A stretch of DNA of 10,118 nucleotides from DAOTTI01 sp034437795 (GCA_034437795.1 DAOTTI010000061.1:1-10118); one strand, 5' to 3'. Counted from the stretch's first letter, positions 1 to 6,820 are shown. Notes: generated by a model from the letters alone, not told the origin. Translations and numbers: made by a program.

Positions 1-1438
1 GCGCTGAACAGCGGGCGCGACCGCGGCGCCGGACCAGCCGTCGCACACCAGCGCATCCACCTCGTCGCGCACGGCAGCGCACGACGAGTCGCCGGCGCGG
101 TCATGTTGCTCCCATGGGTCGGTTTCCAGGTCAAAGAGCTGCGGCTGGTCGTTGCCGTGGTCGCGCACCAGCTTCCACCGGCCGCGCCGCACCAGGCGCG
201 ACGGCGGGAAGCCCGCCTGATGCATGCTCTCGGCGTACACCTCTCGCCGCCAGCCGGCCGGCGGCGGCTCCCTTCGGAGCAGGGGCGTCAGCACGCCCCC
301 GGACGCGTGGGGGAGGGGCGTGCCTCACACGCGCCCGCCCATCGTCACTGGCCACGCGCCCGGACGTGTGGGGGAGGGGCTGGCCGCCGGCCAGATCGAC
401 GAACGTCGGCGCCAGGTCGGTCAGGCTGACCGGCTGGCGCACGACGGCCCCGTGGCCGAAGCGTTCCGGCCAGGAGACGTTCAGCGGGACGCCGACCGAG
501 CCCTCGAAGGGGGTGCTCTTCTGCCACAGGCCCTGCTCGCCGAGCAGGTCGCCGTGGCCGGAGGTCTAGATGATGGCCGTCTGCTCTCGCTGGCCCGTCT
601 CGTCGCGAGCGGCCACGATCTGCCCTACCTGTTCATCGATGAGCGCTACCAACCCGTAGTAGCCGGCCAGCGCGGTGCGCGCCTGGTCGGGCGACACGTC
701 GTCGCTCCCCCGCGCGTCGCGCCAGCGGCGCACGGCCGGGTGGTGGGCCTCACGGACGCGCGTCGGCACCGCCGGCGCGCGCACGCGGTCGTAAAAGTAG
801 TCGAAGAGCGGCTTGGGCGCGATGTAGGGGTTCTGGGGCGAGATCCAGCCCAGCCCGAGGCAGAATGGCCGGTCGTCGCCGGCGCCGGGGCGCGCGGCCC
901 GCTCGCGGATAGAGCGCACCGCAGCCACTGTGACCGCCGCGTCGAAGGCGCGGAAGCCGGTGCAGCCGGGGCCGGCGATGGTGACGGCGCTGCGCCCCTG
1001 GCCCTGTGACGCCCACGGGATGTGGCCCAGGATTTCCACCGCGCGCCCGTCGTTGGGGCCGGTGACGTCGCCCATGACCTCGCCCATGATCCGCTGCATG
1101 AACCCGTGGCGCTGGTCAGGACCCCTGAAGTGCATCCGGCCGCAGAGCACGGTGTCGTAGCCGGCAGCGGCCAGGGCGTGCGCAAAGGTGGGCACGTCCG
1201 ACGGCATGGTACAGAAGTTCGACCACACGCCGATCGCGGAGCAGCCCTGCCCGGTGAGGAAGGTGGCGCGCGACGGCACACAGAGGGGCGAGCCGGCGTA
1301 GCAGGTGGCGAAGCGCACCCCACGGGCCGCCAGGCGGTCCAGGTGGGGCGTGCGGGCGACCGGGTCGCTGGCGCTGCCCAGCACCCGCGGGCTGTGCTGG
1401 TCCGACATCAGGATGACGATATTGGGCGGCCTATCCAT
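1..1438 (-). pseudogene. Choline-sulfatase-like S1 sulfatase, disrupted and 3'-truncated by the window edge
   Basis: Formylglycine-dependent sulfatases hydrolyse sulfate esters. The first 290 codons (1438 down to 569) read as a good N-terminal part: NIVILMSDQH (residues 6-15, metal site), CVPSR at 53-57 (Cys53 is the residue converted to formylglycine; CxPSR is complete) and GPDQRHGF at 106-113. Codon 291 is TAG (568-566) where the family normally has Tyr or Phe before the (S)DHGD metal motif. After it the frame continues recognisably as TSGHGDLLGEQGLWQKSTPF and SLTDLAPTFVDLAGG. DHGD has become GHGD, which loses a metal ligand. A 61-bp duplication near 292-379 then shifts the frame; the last part, EVYAESMHQAGFPP to QLFDLETDP, is read in another frame and runs off the left edge. 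Gln202 in SPQNPY replaces the usual His. The start overlaps the oxidoreductase stop by 8 bp, so the two were translationally coupled. The gene is almost certainly non-functional; a sequencing error could explain one lesion but not all. Confidence 0.88.
292..379. repeat. Imperfect direct repeat (27 bp, 61-bp period) that breaks the sulfatase frame
   Basis: Two 27-bp copies lie at 292-318 and 353-379 and match at 25 of 27 positions; each ends in gtgggggagggg. The copy at 292-322 has inverted ends, cacgcccc and ggggcgtg. The period of 61 bp is not a multiple of three. Removing one period restores a continuous sulfatase reading frame, LAGGQPLPHTSGRV followed by LTPLLRREPPPAGW. The unit resembles the palindromic element at 9013-9051. 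Confidence 0.8.
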
Positions 1439-2432
1439 TCGCTGGCTCGTGCGTCTCCTCAGACGCGTCGGGGGCGGCCGGCAGCTGGCAGATCTGGTCG
1501 ATCATGACCATCGTCTGGTGGGCGTCCGCCAGGCCGGCGGCCGGCCATGGCGGCTGCTTGCCCTGGCGCACGCCCTCCAGAAAGGCGCTGGCCTGCTTCC
1601 AGAAGCCGGCCTTAAAGCGGACATCGTCGTCATCCGGCTCAAGGGGCTCGTCTGGCCGGCCACGGACGCGCAGGATGGTGCGCCCGAGGCCGAAGCTGGA
1701 GACGGCGAGCGCGCCGACGGTGCGCACCTCGTAGCGGTGCTGGCTGGGCGCAAACCAGTCGATCGCCACGCGGCCGAGCGCGCCGCCGGCAAAGCGCAGC
1801 GTGGCGGTGAAGCAGTCGGGGAAGTCGTTCTCGACGGTCCGCACGCGGGACTCGACGTCCGCCACGTCGCCGCCAAAAAAGCGCAGCAGGTCAAGGCCGT
1901 GGATGCCGTTGGCGTAGGCCCAGCGGCGCAGCACGAGCGGCGGGAACTTCTGCCGCGAGACGCGGGCCAGATCCTCATGGGCGTCGACCGTCAGCGTCTG
2001 GACCGGGCCGATCTCCGCCAGGCGGCGCCTGGCCTCCAGCTGGTTCGAATAGAAGCGGCGATTGAGGCCGACCATGGCGATGGTGCCGTGCTTGTGCTGC
2101 AGCTCCGCCAGCCGCGCCGTGTCCGACGAGTAGATGCCCGGCGGCTTCTCCAGGAACGTCGGCAGGCCGAGGGCGATGAACTGGGCCGCGACCGGCGCGA
2201 CGTGCAGCACGCTCACGAGCACGAACACCGCGTCGAGGTCATCGCGGCGCAGCAGCGCGGCCGGATCGGCGACGCGCTCGGCGATGTGGAAGCGGTCGCC
2301 GGTGGCGGCCAGGGCCGCCGGGTTGACGTCGCACAGCACGGCGACGTCGCACTCGGGATGGTTCGTGAGCACCTTCAGGTGCTCCTGGGCGATGTTGCCC
2401 GCGCCAACCACAGCCACCCGCAGCCGGCTCAT
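1431..2432 (-). CDS. Gfo/Idh/MocA family NAD(P)-dependent oxidoreductase
   Basis: This is a cytosolic dehydrogenase of the glucose-fructose oxidoreductase / inositol dehydrogenase family, 333 aa, a usual length. An N-terminal Rossmann fold (about 1-120) has the nucleotide motif GAGNIA at 10-15. The family EKP motif is at 95-97 (Lys96 is the expected catalytic or nicotinamide-contacting lysine). The C-terminal alpha/beta domain carries NRRF at 124-127 and the HxxD-type motif IHGLDLL with His178 and Asp181. The ATG at 2432 is preceded by GGAG eight bases upstream. Its stop overlaps the sulfatase start (ATGGATAG), so both were probably one operon. Substrate cannot be told from sequence; a sugar, inositol or sugar-acid derivative is likely. 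The frame is intact although both neighbours are broken, so it may be a survivor or not yet decayed. No clear promoter is visible in the 30 bp before the divergent RpiR remnant. Confidence 0.9.
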   Translation of the reverse strand: MSRLRVAVVGAGNIAQEHLKVLTNHPECDVAVLCDVNPAALAATGDRFHIAERVADPAALLRRDDLDAVFVLVSVLHVAPVAAQFIALGLPTFLEKPPGIYSSDTARLAELQHKHGTIAMVGLNRRFYSNQLEARRRLAEIGPVQTLTVDAHEDLARVSRQKFPPLVLRRWAYANGIHGLDLLRFFGGDVADVESRVRTVENDFPDCFTATLRFAGGALGRVAIDWFAPSQHRYEVRTVGALAVSSFGLGRTILRVRGRPDEPLEPDDDDVRFKAGFWKQASAFLEGVRQGKQPPWPAAGLADAHQTMVMIDQICQLPAAPDASEETHEPANG

Positions 2433-2465
2433 GTCGTCTGCTCCATGAGCGGTTCACTCCAGTAG

Positions 2466-2900
2466 GGAAGTAGTGGCGCCCGCGCCGCCTGGGCGAGCGA
2501 TCCAGCCACCAAGATCGCCGAGTTGCACCTGCTGGGCCCCAACGACGTGCTGGTGGGGATCACGTTTCATGGCGCCTCCCGCACGATCGTGGAGCCACTG
2601 GAGTACGCCCGCAAGCGGGGGATCACCACCATCTGTGTCACGGCAGCGGCCGGCTCGCCGGCGGCCGAGCTGGCGAGCATTCCGCTGGTCGTCTTCAGCG
2701 GCGATGAGCCGCTCGCCTCTGGCCAGTTCGCCTCTCGCAAGGCGGCGACGGTCCTGCTGAAGGCGCTGACCACGGCCGTGGCCTCGCAGCGGCGTGACAC
2801 GGCTCTGCCGCATGCCCAGGACGTGACCAGCGCCGCTCAGCAGCTCCACGGCGTTACCCACCGCCGCCCGCGCGCCTCCAGGCGCAACGCAAGCACGTAA
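2466..2900 (+). pseudogene. RpiR-family regulator remnant: C-terminal half of the SIS domain only
   Basis: The frame opens after a TAG at 2463 and ends at 2898-2900. It encodes HLLGPNDVLVGITFHGASR, then EPLEYARKRGITTICVT, SPAAELASIPLVV and DEPLASGQFASRKA, matching in order the second half of the sugar-isomerase (SIS) domain of RpiR regulators (GpGDvvigiS.SG, AkerGa..iaiT, SplaelAD, SG..ASR). These regulators bind a phosphosugar through SIS and DNA through an N-terminal helix-turn-helix. The helix-turn-helix and the first half of SIS are missing: the reading frame begins mid-domain, 33 bp beyond the divergent oxidoreductase start. The only start codon near is TTG at 2523, with no Shine-Dalgarno sequence. 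The last ~35 codons (RRDTALPHAQD onward) are low-complexity Arg/Ala and probably read past the ancestral end. It is best read as the 3' fragment of the regulator that once controlled the neighbouring cluster. Confidence 0.78.
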
Positions 2901-2977
2901 CCGGCCGCGCCGGCCGGCAGCAGCACCGCACCCGCATGACCGCTGCCAAGCGCGCCGCGCGGCACGTACAGGGCAGT

Positions 2978-2989
2978 CCCTGATCAGGG
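2978..2989. promoter_or_regulatory. Perfect 12-bp palindrome ccctgatcaggg
   Basis: A perfect dyad sits in the spacer between the RpiR remnant and the small membrane protein gene. It could be an operator or just part of a short hairpin. It is downstream of the stop codons of both flanking genes, which argues against a promoter role. Confidence 0.25.
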
Positions 2990-3032
2990 TCGGCTGTGGA
3001 GCGACGGCGAAGGGAGCTGGCCGGCGCTGCGC

Positions 3033-3278
3033 TCAGGACGGGCTGCCGGCGATCCCGAAGGCGCGGTCCGCGGCCGGCCGCTCGCGGGGTAAGGCGCCGC
3101 TCGCCTGTCTCGCCTCCAGGCGGTGGGCGTGCCGGCGCGCGTGAAAGCCGAGCCGGCGGTCGAAGGGGGACCAGGCTAGCGCCAGGATGAAGAGGCACAG
3201 CAGGCCCGCTCCCACAATGACCTCGAGCACCACCTGAAACAGCGCGGCCGCGCCGCCGCGCACGATCTGTCCCGCCAT
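3033..3278 (-). CDS. Small single-pass membrane protein, 81 aa
   Basis: I do not recognise a family. The chosen ATG at 3278 has AGGAG nine bases upstream, a much better start than the TTG at 3302 in the same frame. A hydrophobic segment covers about residues 10-36 (ALFQVVLEVIVGAGLLCLF and on to LALAW), followed by a basic, cytoplasmic-looking tail rich in Arg, His and Ala (DRRLGFHARRHAHRLEAR). One membrane helix and an Arg/His-rich tail are all that can be said. It is divergent from the YbaK-like gene with 130 bp between the starts. The opposite strand has no convincing alternative. The Shine-Dalgarno site and the clean hydrophobic block make it more likely real than not. Confidence 0.55.
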   Translation of the reverse strand: MAGQIVRGGAAALFQVVLEVIVGAGLLCLFILALAWSPFDRRLGFHARRHAHRLEARQASGALPRERPAADRAFGIAGSPS

Positions 3279-3287
3279 CCTGCCAAT

Positions 3288-3292
3288 CTCCT
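3288..3292 (-). promoter_or_regulatory. Shine-Dalgarno site (AGGAG) deciding the start at 3278
   Basis: ctcct on the plus strand is AGGAG on the minus strand, nine bases before the ATG at 3278-3276. The upstream TTG in the same frame lacks such a site. Confidence 0.55.
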
Positions 3293-3382
3293 GTGTATGC
3301 AACGGGCGAGGGGTCGAAATGACGCGCGCGGGCCCTGGGCATCTGCAGGGGAGCCGGAAGCGGAGACGGTGTGCTCAAGCCG

Positions 3383-3388
3383 CATAAT
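3383..3388 (+). promoter_or_regulatory. Possible -10 box (cataat) of the YbaK-like gene
   Basis: CATAAT differs from TATAAT at one base and lies 20 bases before the GTG start. No good -35 box is seen, and the implied transcript start would fall inside the GGGAG at 3391-3395, so a further upstream promoter is possible. Confidence 0.25.
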
Positions 3389-3408
3389 TCGGGAGAGATG
3401 AGCCGGCC

Positions 3409-4005
3409 GTGACCACCTCGGTAGAGATTGGCCCGCACCTACGCGTCTTCGATTACCGCGCCGTGGAGCGCCTGCGGGCGGCCCTTGACCGCCTCGGGGC
3501 GGCGTACGAGGTGCGCACGCATGAGCCGGCCCGCCACGCGCGCCACCTGGCGGCGCTGTGGGGGGTAGCGCTGCATGAGGCGGGGAGGGCCACCCTGCTC
3601 CAGGCGGATGACCAGGCCATCCTGGCGCTGGTCCCTGCCGACCGGAAGATCGGGGCGCCGCGCCTGCGGGCATTGCTGGGCGCGCAGGTGCTGCGGGTGC
3701 TCCGCGGGGACCGCGGGGTCGGACGCGTCGGCTGGGCGGACCTGCCCGCCCCACCCGGGGCGCTGCCGGCGGTGCCGGAGGCGTACCACGCCCGCTGCTA
3801 CGTGGACAAGCTGGTGCTGGCGATACCGCGCCTGGTGATCGCGCTCGACGTCGGGCGCTCCATGGCGCTCTCGCCCCAGGCGTTCGTGCAGGCGACGGGG
3901 GCGACCGTGGCGTGCTTTGCCGGCACCACCCGCCTGCTCCCCGAGGGCGGCATGGTGACCGAGCCTCCGTCCTGGGCAGTGGAGGAAGTAGCGGGTCGCG
4001 AGTAG
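3409..4005 (+). CDS. YbaK/ProX-like aminoacyl-tRNA deacylase domain protein
   Basis: Proteins of this family hydrolyse mischarged aminoacyl-tRNA (for example Cys- or Ala-tRNA-Pro) in trans in the cytosol. The 198-aa length is close to the family norm of about 160-180. Matching landmarks in order are: YEVRTHEP (33-40, the 'yevveH' entry), GRATLLQADDQAILALVPADRK (59-80, normally 'aKtLllk..g..vlvvlPadr'), APRLRALLGAQVLRVL (83-98), then HARCYVDKLVL and VGRSMALSPQAF (127-158, 'vyvDe.ll....v..aG....l.lsp..l'). The invariant catalytic-pocket lysine before T-L-L appears as Arg60. The start is GTG with a distant GGGAG (13 bases); a 4-codon ATG mini-ORF at 3398 ends across this GTG. The stop codon lies within a GCGAGTA tandem repeat. 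Family assignment is fairly firm; activity is uncertain because of Arg60. Confidence 0.78.
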   Translation: MTTSVEIGPHLRVFDYRAVERLRAALDRLGAAYEVRTHEPARHARHLAALWGVALHEAGRATLLQADDQAILALVPADRKIGAPRLRALLGAQVLRVLRGDRGVGRVGWADLPAPPGALPAVPEAYHARCYVDKLVLAIPRLVIALDVGRSMALSPQAFVQATGATVACFAGTTRLLPEGGMVTEPPSWAVEEVAGRE

Positions 4006-4018
4006 CGAGTAGCGAGTA
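3998..4018. repeat. Heptamer tandem repeat gcgagta x3
   Basis: Three exact copies, 3998-4004, 4005-4011 and 4012-4018. The first copy covers the last codons of the YbaK-like gene and its TAG stop spans copies 1 and 2, so the repeat may have set the present C-terminus. Confidence 0.9.
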
Positions 4019-4024
4019 AGGAGC

Positions 4025-4060
4025 GCTCACCCTCGCCGTCTCCCAGAGGGAGAGGGGACT
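4025..4060 (+). repeat. Dispersed palindromic repeat copy (tctccc aga gggaga hairpin)
   Basis: A 6-bp perfect stem (4039-4044 with 4048-4053) sits after ctcaccctcgcc and before ggggac, the common layout of this family in the window. It lies just after the YbaK-like gene and could act as a weak terminator, but no T-run follows. Confidence 0.65.
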
Positions 4061-4287
4061 TGACGAGCCGCTCATCCAGCGCGCCCCCAGAGGGAGACGA
4101 CTCGTCGCTGGCGGTGAGTGGGCTGTCAGGCCATTACGGAGCGCCAGCGCCCAGGGGAAAGCCGGCAATGCAGGGATGTACGGAGGAAGCCAGGCTGAGG
4201 GGGACGCCGCACTCGTCCGACGCGCCGTGCGACCGTGGCGCGCCGGAGAGAATGGACGGAAGGGAAAGTGGTAGGCAAAAAGAAAAA
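4061..4287. other. Non-coding spacer between repeat copy and 5S rRNA
   Basis: No convincing gene on either strand. It holds a short degenerate repeat piece (cccccagagggagacgac, 4084-4101) and, at its right end, the A-rich stretch that is the T-rich tail of the 5S gene on the minus strand. Confidence 0.5.
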
Positions 4288-4288
4288 T
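4275..4288 (-). terminator. T-rich end of the 5S rRNA gene
   Basis: On the minus strand, the closing helix of the 5S RNA is followed at once by TTTTTCTTTTTGCC. A GC-rich helix plus two T5 runs would terminate transcription directly after the 5S RNA. It is not a separate classical hairpin, because the stem is the 5S helix itself. Confidence 0.6.
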
Positions 4289-4409
4289 GCCCTGGCAGCG
4301 ACCTATTGTCCCGTGCCCTCTCGAGCAGAGTATCGTCGGCGCTGAGGCGGGTCACGACCGTGTTCGGGATGGGAACGGGTGGGTCCGCCTCGCTCCAGCC
4401 ACCAGGGCA
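4288..4409 (-). rRNA. rrf: 5S ribosomal RNA, not linked to 16S/23S
   Basis: About 122 nt. The ends TGCCCTGG (4409-4402) and CCAGGGCA (4295-4288) pair as helix I. The strongly conserved CCGTTCCCATCCCGAACACG motif (about 4378-4359) and the AGCGCCGACGATACT block further 3' fix the identity. No 23S sequence lies upstream: 4410-4753 is only repeats, then the histidine kinase gene, so this is not the end of a nearby rRNA operon. A TATACT -10 box about 12 bases upstream suggests it is transcribed alone. RNA ends may be off by a few bases. Confidence 0.93.
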
Positions 4410-4420
4410 ATGACGCTATA

Positions 4421-4426
4421 AGTATA
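4421..4426 (-). promoter_or_regulatory. -10 box (TATACT) of the 5S rRNA gene
   Basis: Minus-strand TATACT followed by TATAGCGTCAT and then the 5S gene; the predicted transcript start is within a few bases of the mature 5' end. No recognisable -35 box. The same TATACT occurs before tRNA-Tyr. Confidence 0.45.
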
Positions 4427-4439
4427 CCGCAAGGCGGCG

Positions 4440-4753
4440 GATGTGGGGGAGGAGGCCGGTGCGGATGGTGCACGTAGAGCTTCCGGATCGGCGGCCGGAG
4501 CAGACCTCACCCCCGTCGGTCGGGGCCGCGCCGGGAGGGAGGAGGGACGTCACCCCCTAGCTGCCTCTCCGACGCGGGGAGGGGGAACGCCAGCCACCGC
4601 CGTGCGGCTTGGCCCCGCTGCCCCCGCTCCGTGTCGGAGGAGGGGACCGAGGGCCAGGGCCTGGCGCGATGCGGAATGGTTGCGCACGCCCCCGGTGCGA
4701 ATAGTGGAGCCCTCGCCCTAGCCCTGTCCCCGAGGGAGACGGAGCCCTGACCG
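4440..4753. repeat. Spacer built of about four degenerate copies of the palindromic repeat
   Basis: No gene is seen here. Copies on the plus strand: 4503-4548 (cctcacccccg..., stem 4511-4515 with 4521-4525), 4549-4588 (caccccctag...gaggggg), 4605-4648 (stem ctccg tgt cggag, 4627-4639) and 4704-4745 (gagccctcgccctagccctgtcccc...). Each has the order C-rich tract, short hairpin, G-rich tract ending in gggac or gggaac. The family is the same as at 8010-8086 and 9161-9285, only more worn. Confidence 0.55.
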
Positions 4754-6313
4754 TCAGGCGGCGGAGGTGCGGCCGCGGCGGCCGGCGAAGCGGTGCGCCT
4801 CAGCCGACGGGGCCGGGAAGGCATCGGCGGTGGCCGGCAACGGGAGCTCGAACCAGAAACACGCGCCGCGGCCGGGGGTGCTTTCCACCCCGACGCGCCC
4901 GCCCTGCGCCTCGATCACGGCCTTGACTACCGCCAGCCCGATGCCACTGCCGCGGGCGACGTTGAGCCCGGCCACAGCCCGCCCGCGCACGAACTTCTCC
5001 CACAAGCGAGGCTGCTCCTCAGGGGCGATGCCGGGACCCTGGTCTGTCACCTCTACCCGCACCGCGCGCGGCGCGGTGCCGTTCGCGCTGGCGCCGGTCA
5101 CCCGCGCCTGCACGACCACCGGCCCCATTGGGGCGTACTTCAGGGCGTTCTCGACCAGGTTGGAGATGGCCTGCATCACACGCGCCTGGTCGGCGAAGAT
5201 CGGCAGCGAGGCGGGATAGACCCCCACCAGCCGGTCGCCGCCGGGCTGGCGCCGGAAGGCGGCCATCACGTCGTCCAGGATACGCGCGAGGTCGAACTCC
5301 TGCAGGCGCATGGCCACCTCGCCGCGCTCCATACGGGCGAAGTCGAGCAGATCCTCCACCAGCCGGCGGATCTGGGACGATCCGGTCAGGATGTGTCTAG
5401 CCGCCGCTTCCACTCTGGCGGCGTCGAGCGTGCGCGCCCGCGCGGCCAGGTGCTCGGCATAGCCGTGGACCACGGTGAGGGGCGTGCGGAGCTCGTGAGA
5501 GATGGTGAACATCAGCTCCGTCTTCAGCTGGTCGAGCTTGCGCAGGGCGGCCGTCTCGGCGTCGCGTCGCGCCAGCTCCTGCGCCTGGGCCAGGACCTGC
5601 ATCGTTCGGCGCAGGGAAAGATAGATGGCGGCGGCGGGCAGGACCAGCAGCGCGGGCGCCCAGGGATACTCGGCGGTGGTCGCGGCAGCCAGCACGCCAA
5701 TAGGGTAGAGGGCCGCCACCTGGAGGGCATCGATCCGCCGCGCCGCCAGCCAGATGGCGGTGGGACGCCGGCGCTGCTGCAACCCCACCATGGCCGCTAC
5801 CGCCAGGCTATTGGCGAGATACATCGTCGCGGCCGCGGCCGGCAGGGCCCACAGGTTTGGTAGCTGGTCCAGCGATGCGGGGGTCTCCCGCGGGAGAAAC
5901 GCAAAGTAGACCAGCCCGCCCAGGCCGATTGCGATGGCGACCTGGCCGGCGTTGAACAGGATGCCCCGCACACTGCGCAGGCGGGTGGCGCGGTCCGCGT
6001 GCTGGCGCAGGGCTCGCGTCGCCCCGCCGGCCAGCTGGCTCAGCGCGCCGACGATCATGGCTGCTGGCGGGCCGAAGAGCAGCAGCGAGCCAAAGTAGAC
6101 CGCGGTGGCCATATTTACCTTCTGGCGGGGCACGATCTCCAGCGGAAAGTGCACGGCGAGGATGGCCAGGGCCACGAACGTGCCTAGCAGGATCCACTCG
6201 CCGCGATCGGCCGGCAGCGGCTCCGGCCAGGACCGCAGCCACCAGGCCAGTAAGGCGGCCGCGCCGGCGACGACCAGCCACAGGTAGAGCTGTGCCCAGC
6301 GCGACAGGCTCAT
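4754..6313 (-). CDS. Membrane-bound sensor histidine kinase (orphan)
   Basis: It autophosphorylates on histidine in response to a signal and passes the phosphate to a response regulator. 519 aa from the ATG at 6313 (weak AGG five bases upstream; a GTG at 6319 would add two residues). The N-terminus (about 6-234) has six to eight hydrophobic segments, a MASE-like integral membrane sensor with no large extracellular loop. A charged linker (235-260) leads to HisKA with FTISHELRTPLT (phospho-acceptor His273). The HATPase_c domain has N-box NLVENALKYAP (Asn389), G1 DQGPGIAPEE (Asp424), F-box WEKFVRG and G2 GSGIGLAVVK (455-464). All catalytic motifs are intact. The Ala/Arg-rich tail from about 496 looks dispensable. 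No response regulator is next to it. The gene starts 73 bp after the stop of a small secreted protein gene on the same strand, so it may be co-transcribed with it. What it senses is unknown. Confidence 0.93.
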   Translation of the reverse strand: MSLSRWAQLYLWLVVAGAAALLAWWLRSWPEPLPADRGEWILLGTFVALAILAVHFPLEIVPRQKVNMATAVYFGSLLLFGPPAAMIVGALSQLAGGATRALRQHADRATRLRSVRGILFNAGQVAIAIGLGGLVYFAFLPRETPASLDQLPNLWALPAAAATMYLANSLAVAAMVGLQQRRRPTAIWLAARRIDALQVAALYPIGVLAAATTAEYPWAPALLVLPAAAIYLSLRRTMQVLAQAQELARRDAETAALRKLDQLKTELMFTISHELRTPLTVVHGYAEHLAARARTLDAARVEAAARHILTGSSQIRRLVEDLLDFARMERGEVAMRLQEFDLARILDDVMAAFRRQPGGDRLVGVYPASLPIFADQARVMQAISNLVENALKYAPMGPVVVQARVTGASANGTAPRAVRVEVTDQGPGIAPEEQPRLWEKFVRGRAVAGLNVARGSGIGLAVVKAVIEAQGGRVGVESTPGRGACFWFELPLPATADAFPAPSAEAHRFAGRRGRTSAA

Positions 6314-6386
6314 GGTCACCTATAGGACGGTGAACAGCATCCCGGCAATCCGGCCCATAGCAGCCACACGCTCAGCATGGCGGTGC

Positions 6387-6815
6387 TCAGGAAACCTCCA
6401 GCCGAAAGCTCAGCACCAGCGTCTGCCCGCTCTGGCCGCTGGCGGTGGCCAGGATCGTACCCGTGGCGTTGGGACCGGTGCTCACCACGCTGCGGGTGGC
6501 GAAGCTCGCCCCACCCGCCCCGTTGGGGATGGCGACGTAGATCTTGACGTCGGTCGCCCGCGACGGCAGCGACCCCACGGGGGTGACGCTGGGAACGATC
6601 TTGGCTGCCTGGACGGCGGGCAGGTTCTGCGCCCCCAGGCCATAGTTGGTGACGTGGACGGCGGCCACGTTGCCGCCGGGCGTGACGATGATCACCAGCG
6701 GATCCACCTCGCACCACTCCACCACCGCGCTTGCGGTGCGAGCGGGACCGACCAGTAGTACGGCGGCCAGGAGGGATACGACAATTGCCCGCCCAAAACG
6801 CAGCGTGCTGGCCAT
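6387..6815 (-). CDS. Small secreted protein with signal peptide, unknown function
   Basis: 142 aa. I do not recognise a family. The ATG at 6815 has AAGGAG five bases upstream, so the longer upstream frame (to 6974) is not used. A Sec signal peptide is clear: basic start MASTLRFGRA, hydrophobic IVVSLLAAVLLV, likely cleavage after TASA (residue 30). The mature part is about 112 residues, rich in Val, Thr, Gly and Ser with alternating hydrophobic residues (VDPLVIIVTPGGNVAAVHV, KIYVAIPNG, TLVLSFRLEVS), which suggests an all-beta, immunoglobulin-like fold. It has a single cysteine (Cys35). It lies between a second small secreted protein gene (upstream) and the histidine kinase gene (downstream), all on the minus strand. 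A link between the two secreted proteins and the kinase is only suggested by order. Confidence 0.75.
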   Translation of the reverse strand: MASTLRFGRAIVVSLLAAVLLVGPARTASAVVEWCEVDPLVIIVTPGGNVAAVHVTNYGLGAQNLPAVQAAKIVPSVTPVGSLPSRATDVKIYVAIPNGAGGASFATRSVVSTGPNATGTILATASGQSGQTLVLSFRLEVS

Positions 6816-6820
6816 AGGCA

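Noticed and set aside
566..568. Amber codon in the sulfatase as a read-through or recoding site (for example pyrrolysine or suppressor tRNA)
   Set aside because: A downstream frameshift and loss of the metal-binding Asp show general decay, and the tRNA-Tyr here has the normal GTA anticodon that reads TAC/TAT, not TAG.
224..1009. Long plus-strand open frame opposite the sulfatase
   Set aside because: It is Arg/Ala/Gly-rich with no family features; the minus strand carries clear sulfatase motifs. It is a GC-bias shadow.
1305..2465. 386-codon plus-strand open frame opposite the oxidoreductase
   Set aside because: The minus strand has complete Gfo/Idh/MocA motifs, a Shine-Dalgarno site and normal length; the plus frame has no recognisable domain.
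2854..3438. 194-codon minus-strand frame overlapping the small membrane protein
   Set aside because: Low-complexity Arg/Pro/Ala composition, no Shine-Dalgarno site; the overlapping 81-aa frame has both a good site and a hydrophobic segment.
4793..5863. Long plus-strand frame opposite the histidine kinase
   Set aside because: All kinase boxes are on the minus strand in a single intact frame; the plus frame is His/Arg/Gly-rich shadow sequence.
6316..6380. Short hydrophobic peptide MLSVWLLWAGLPGCC just before the kinase
   Set aside because: About 20 codons with no Shine-Dalgarno site; its stop overlaps the kinase start, so translational coupling is conceivable, but nothing else supports it.
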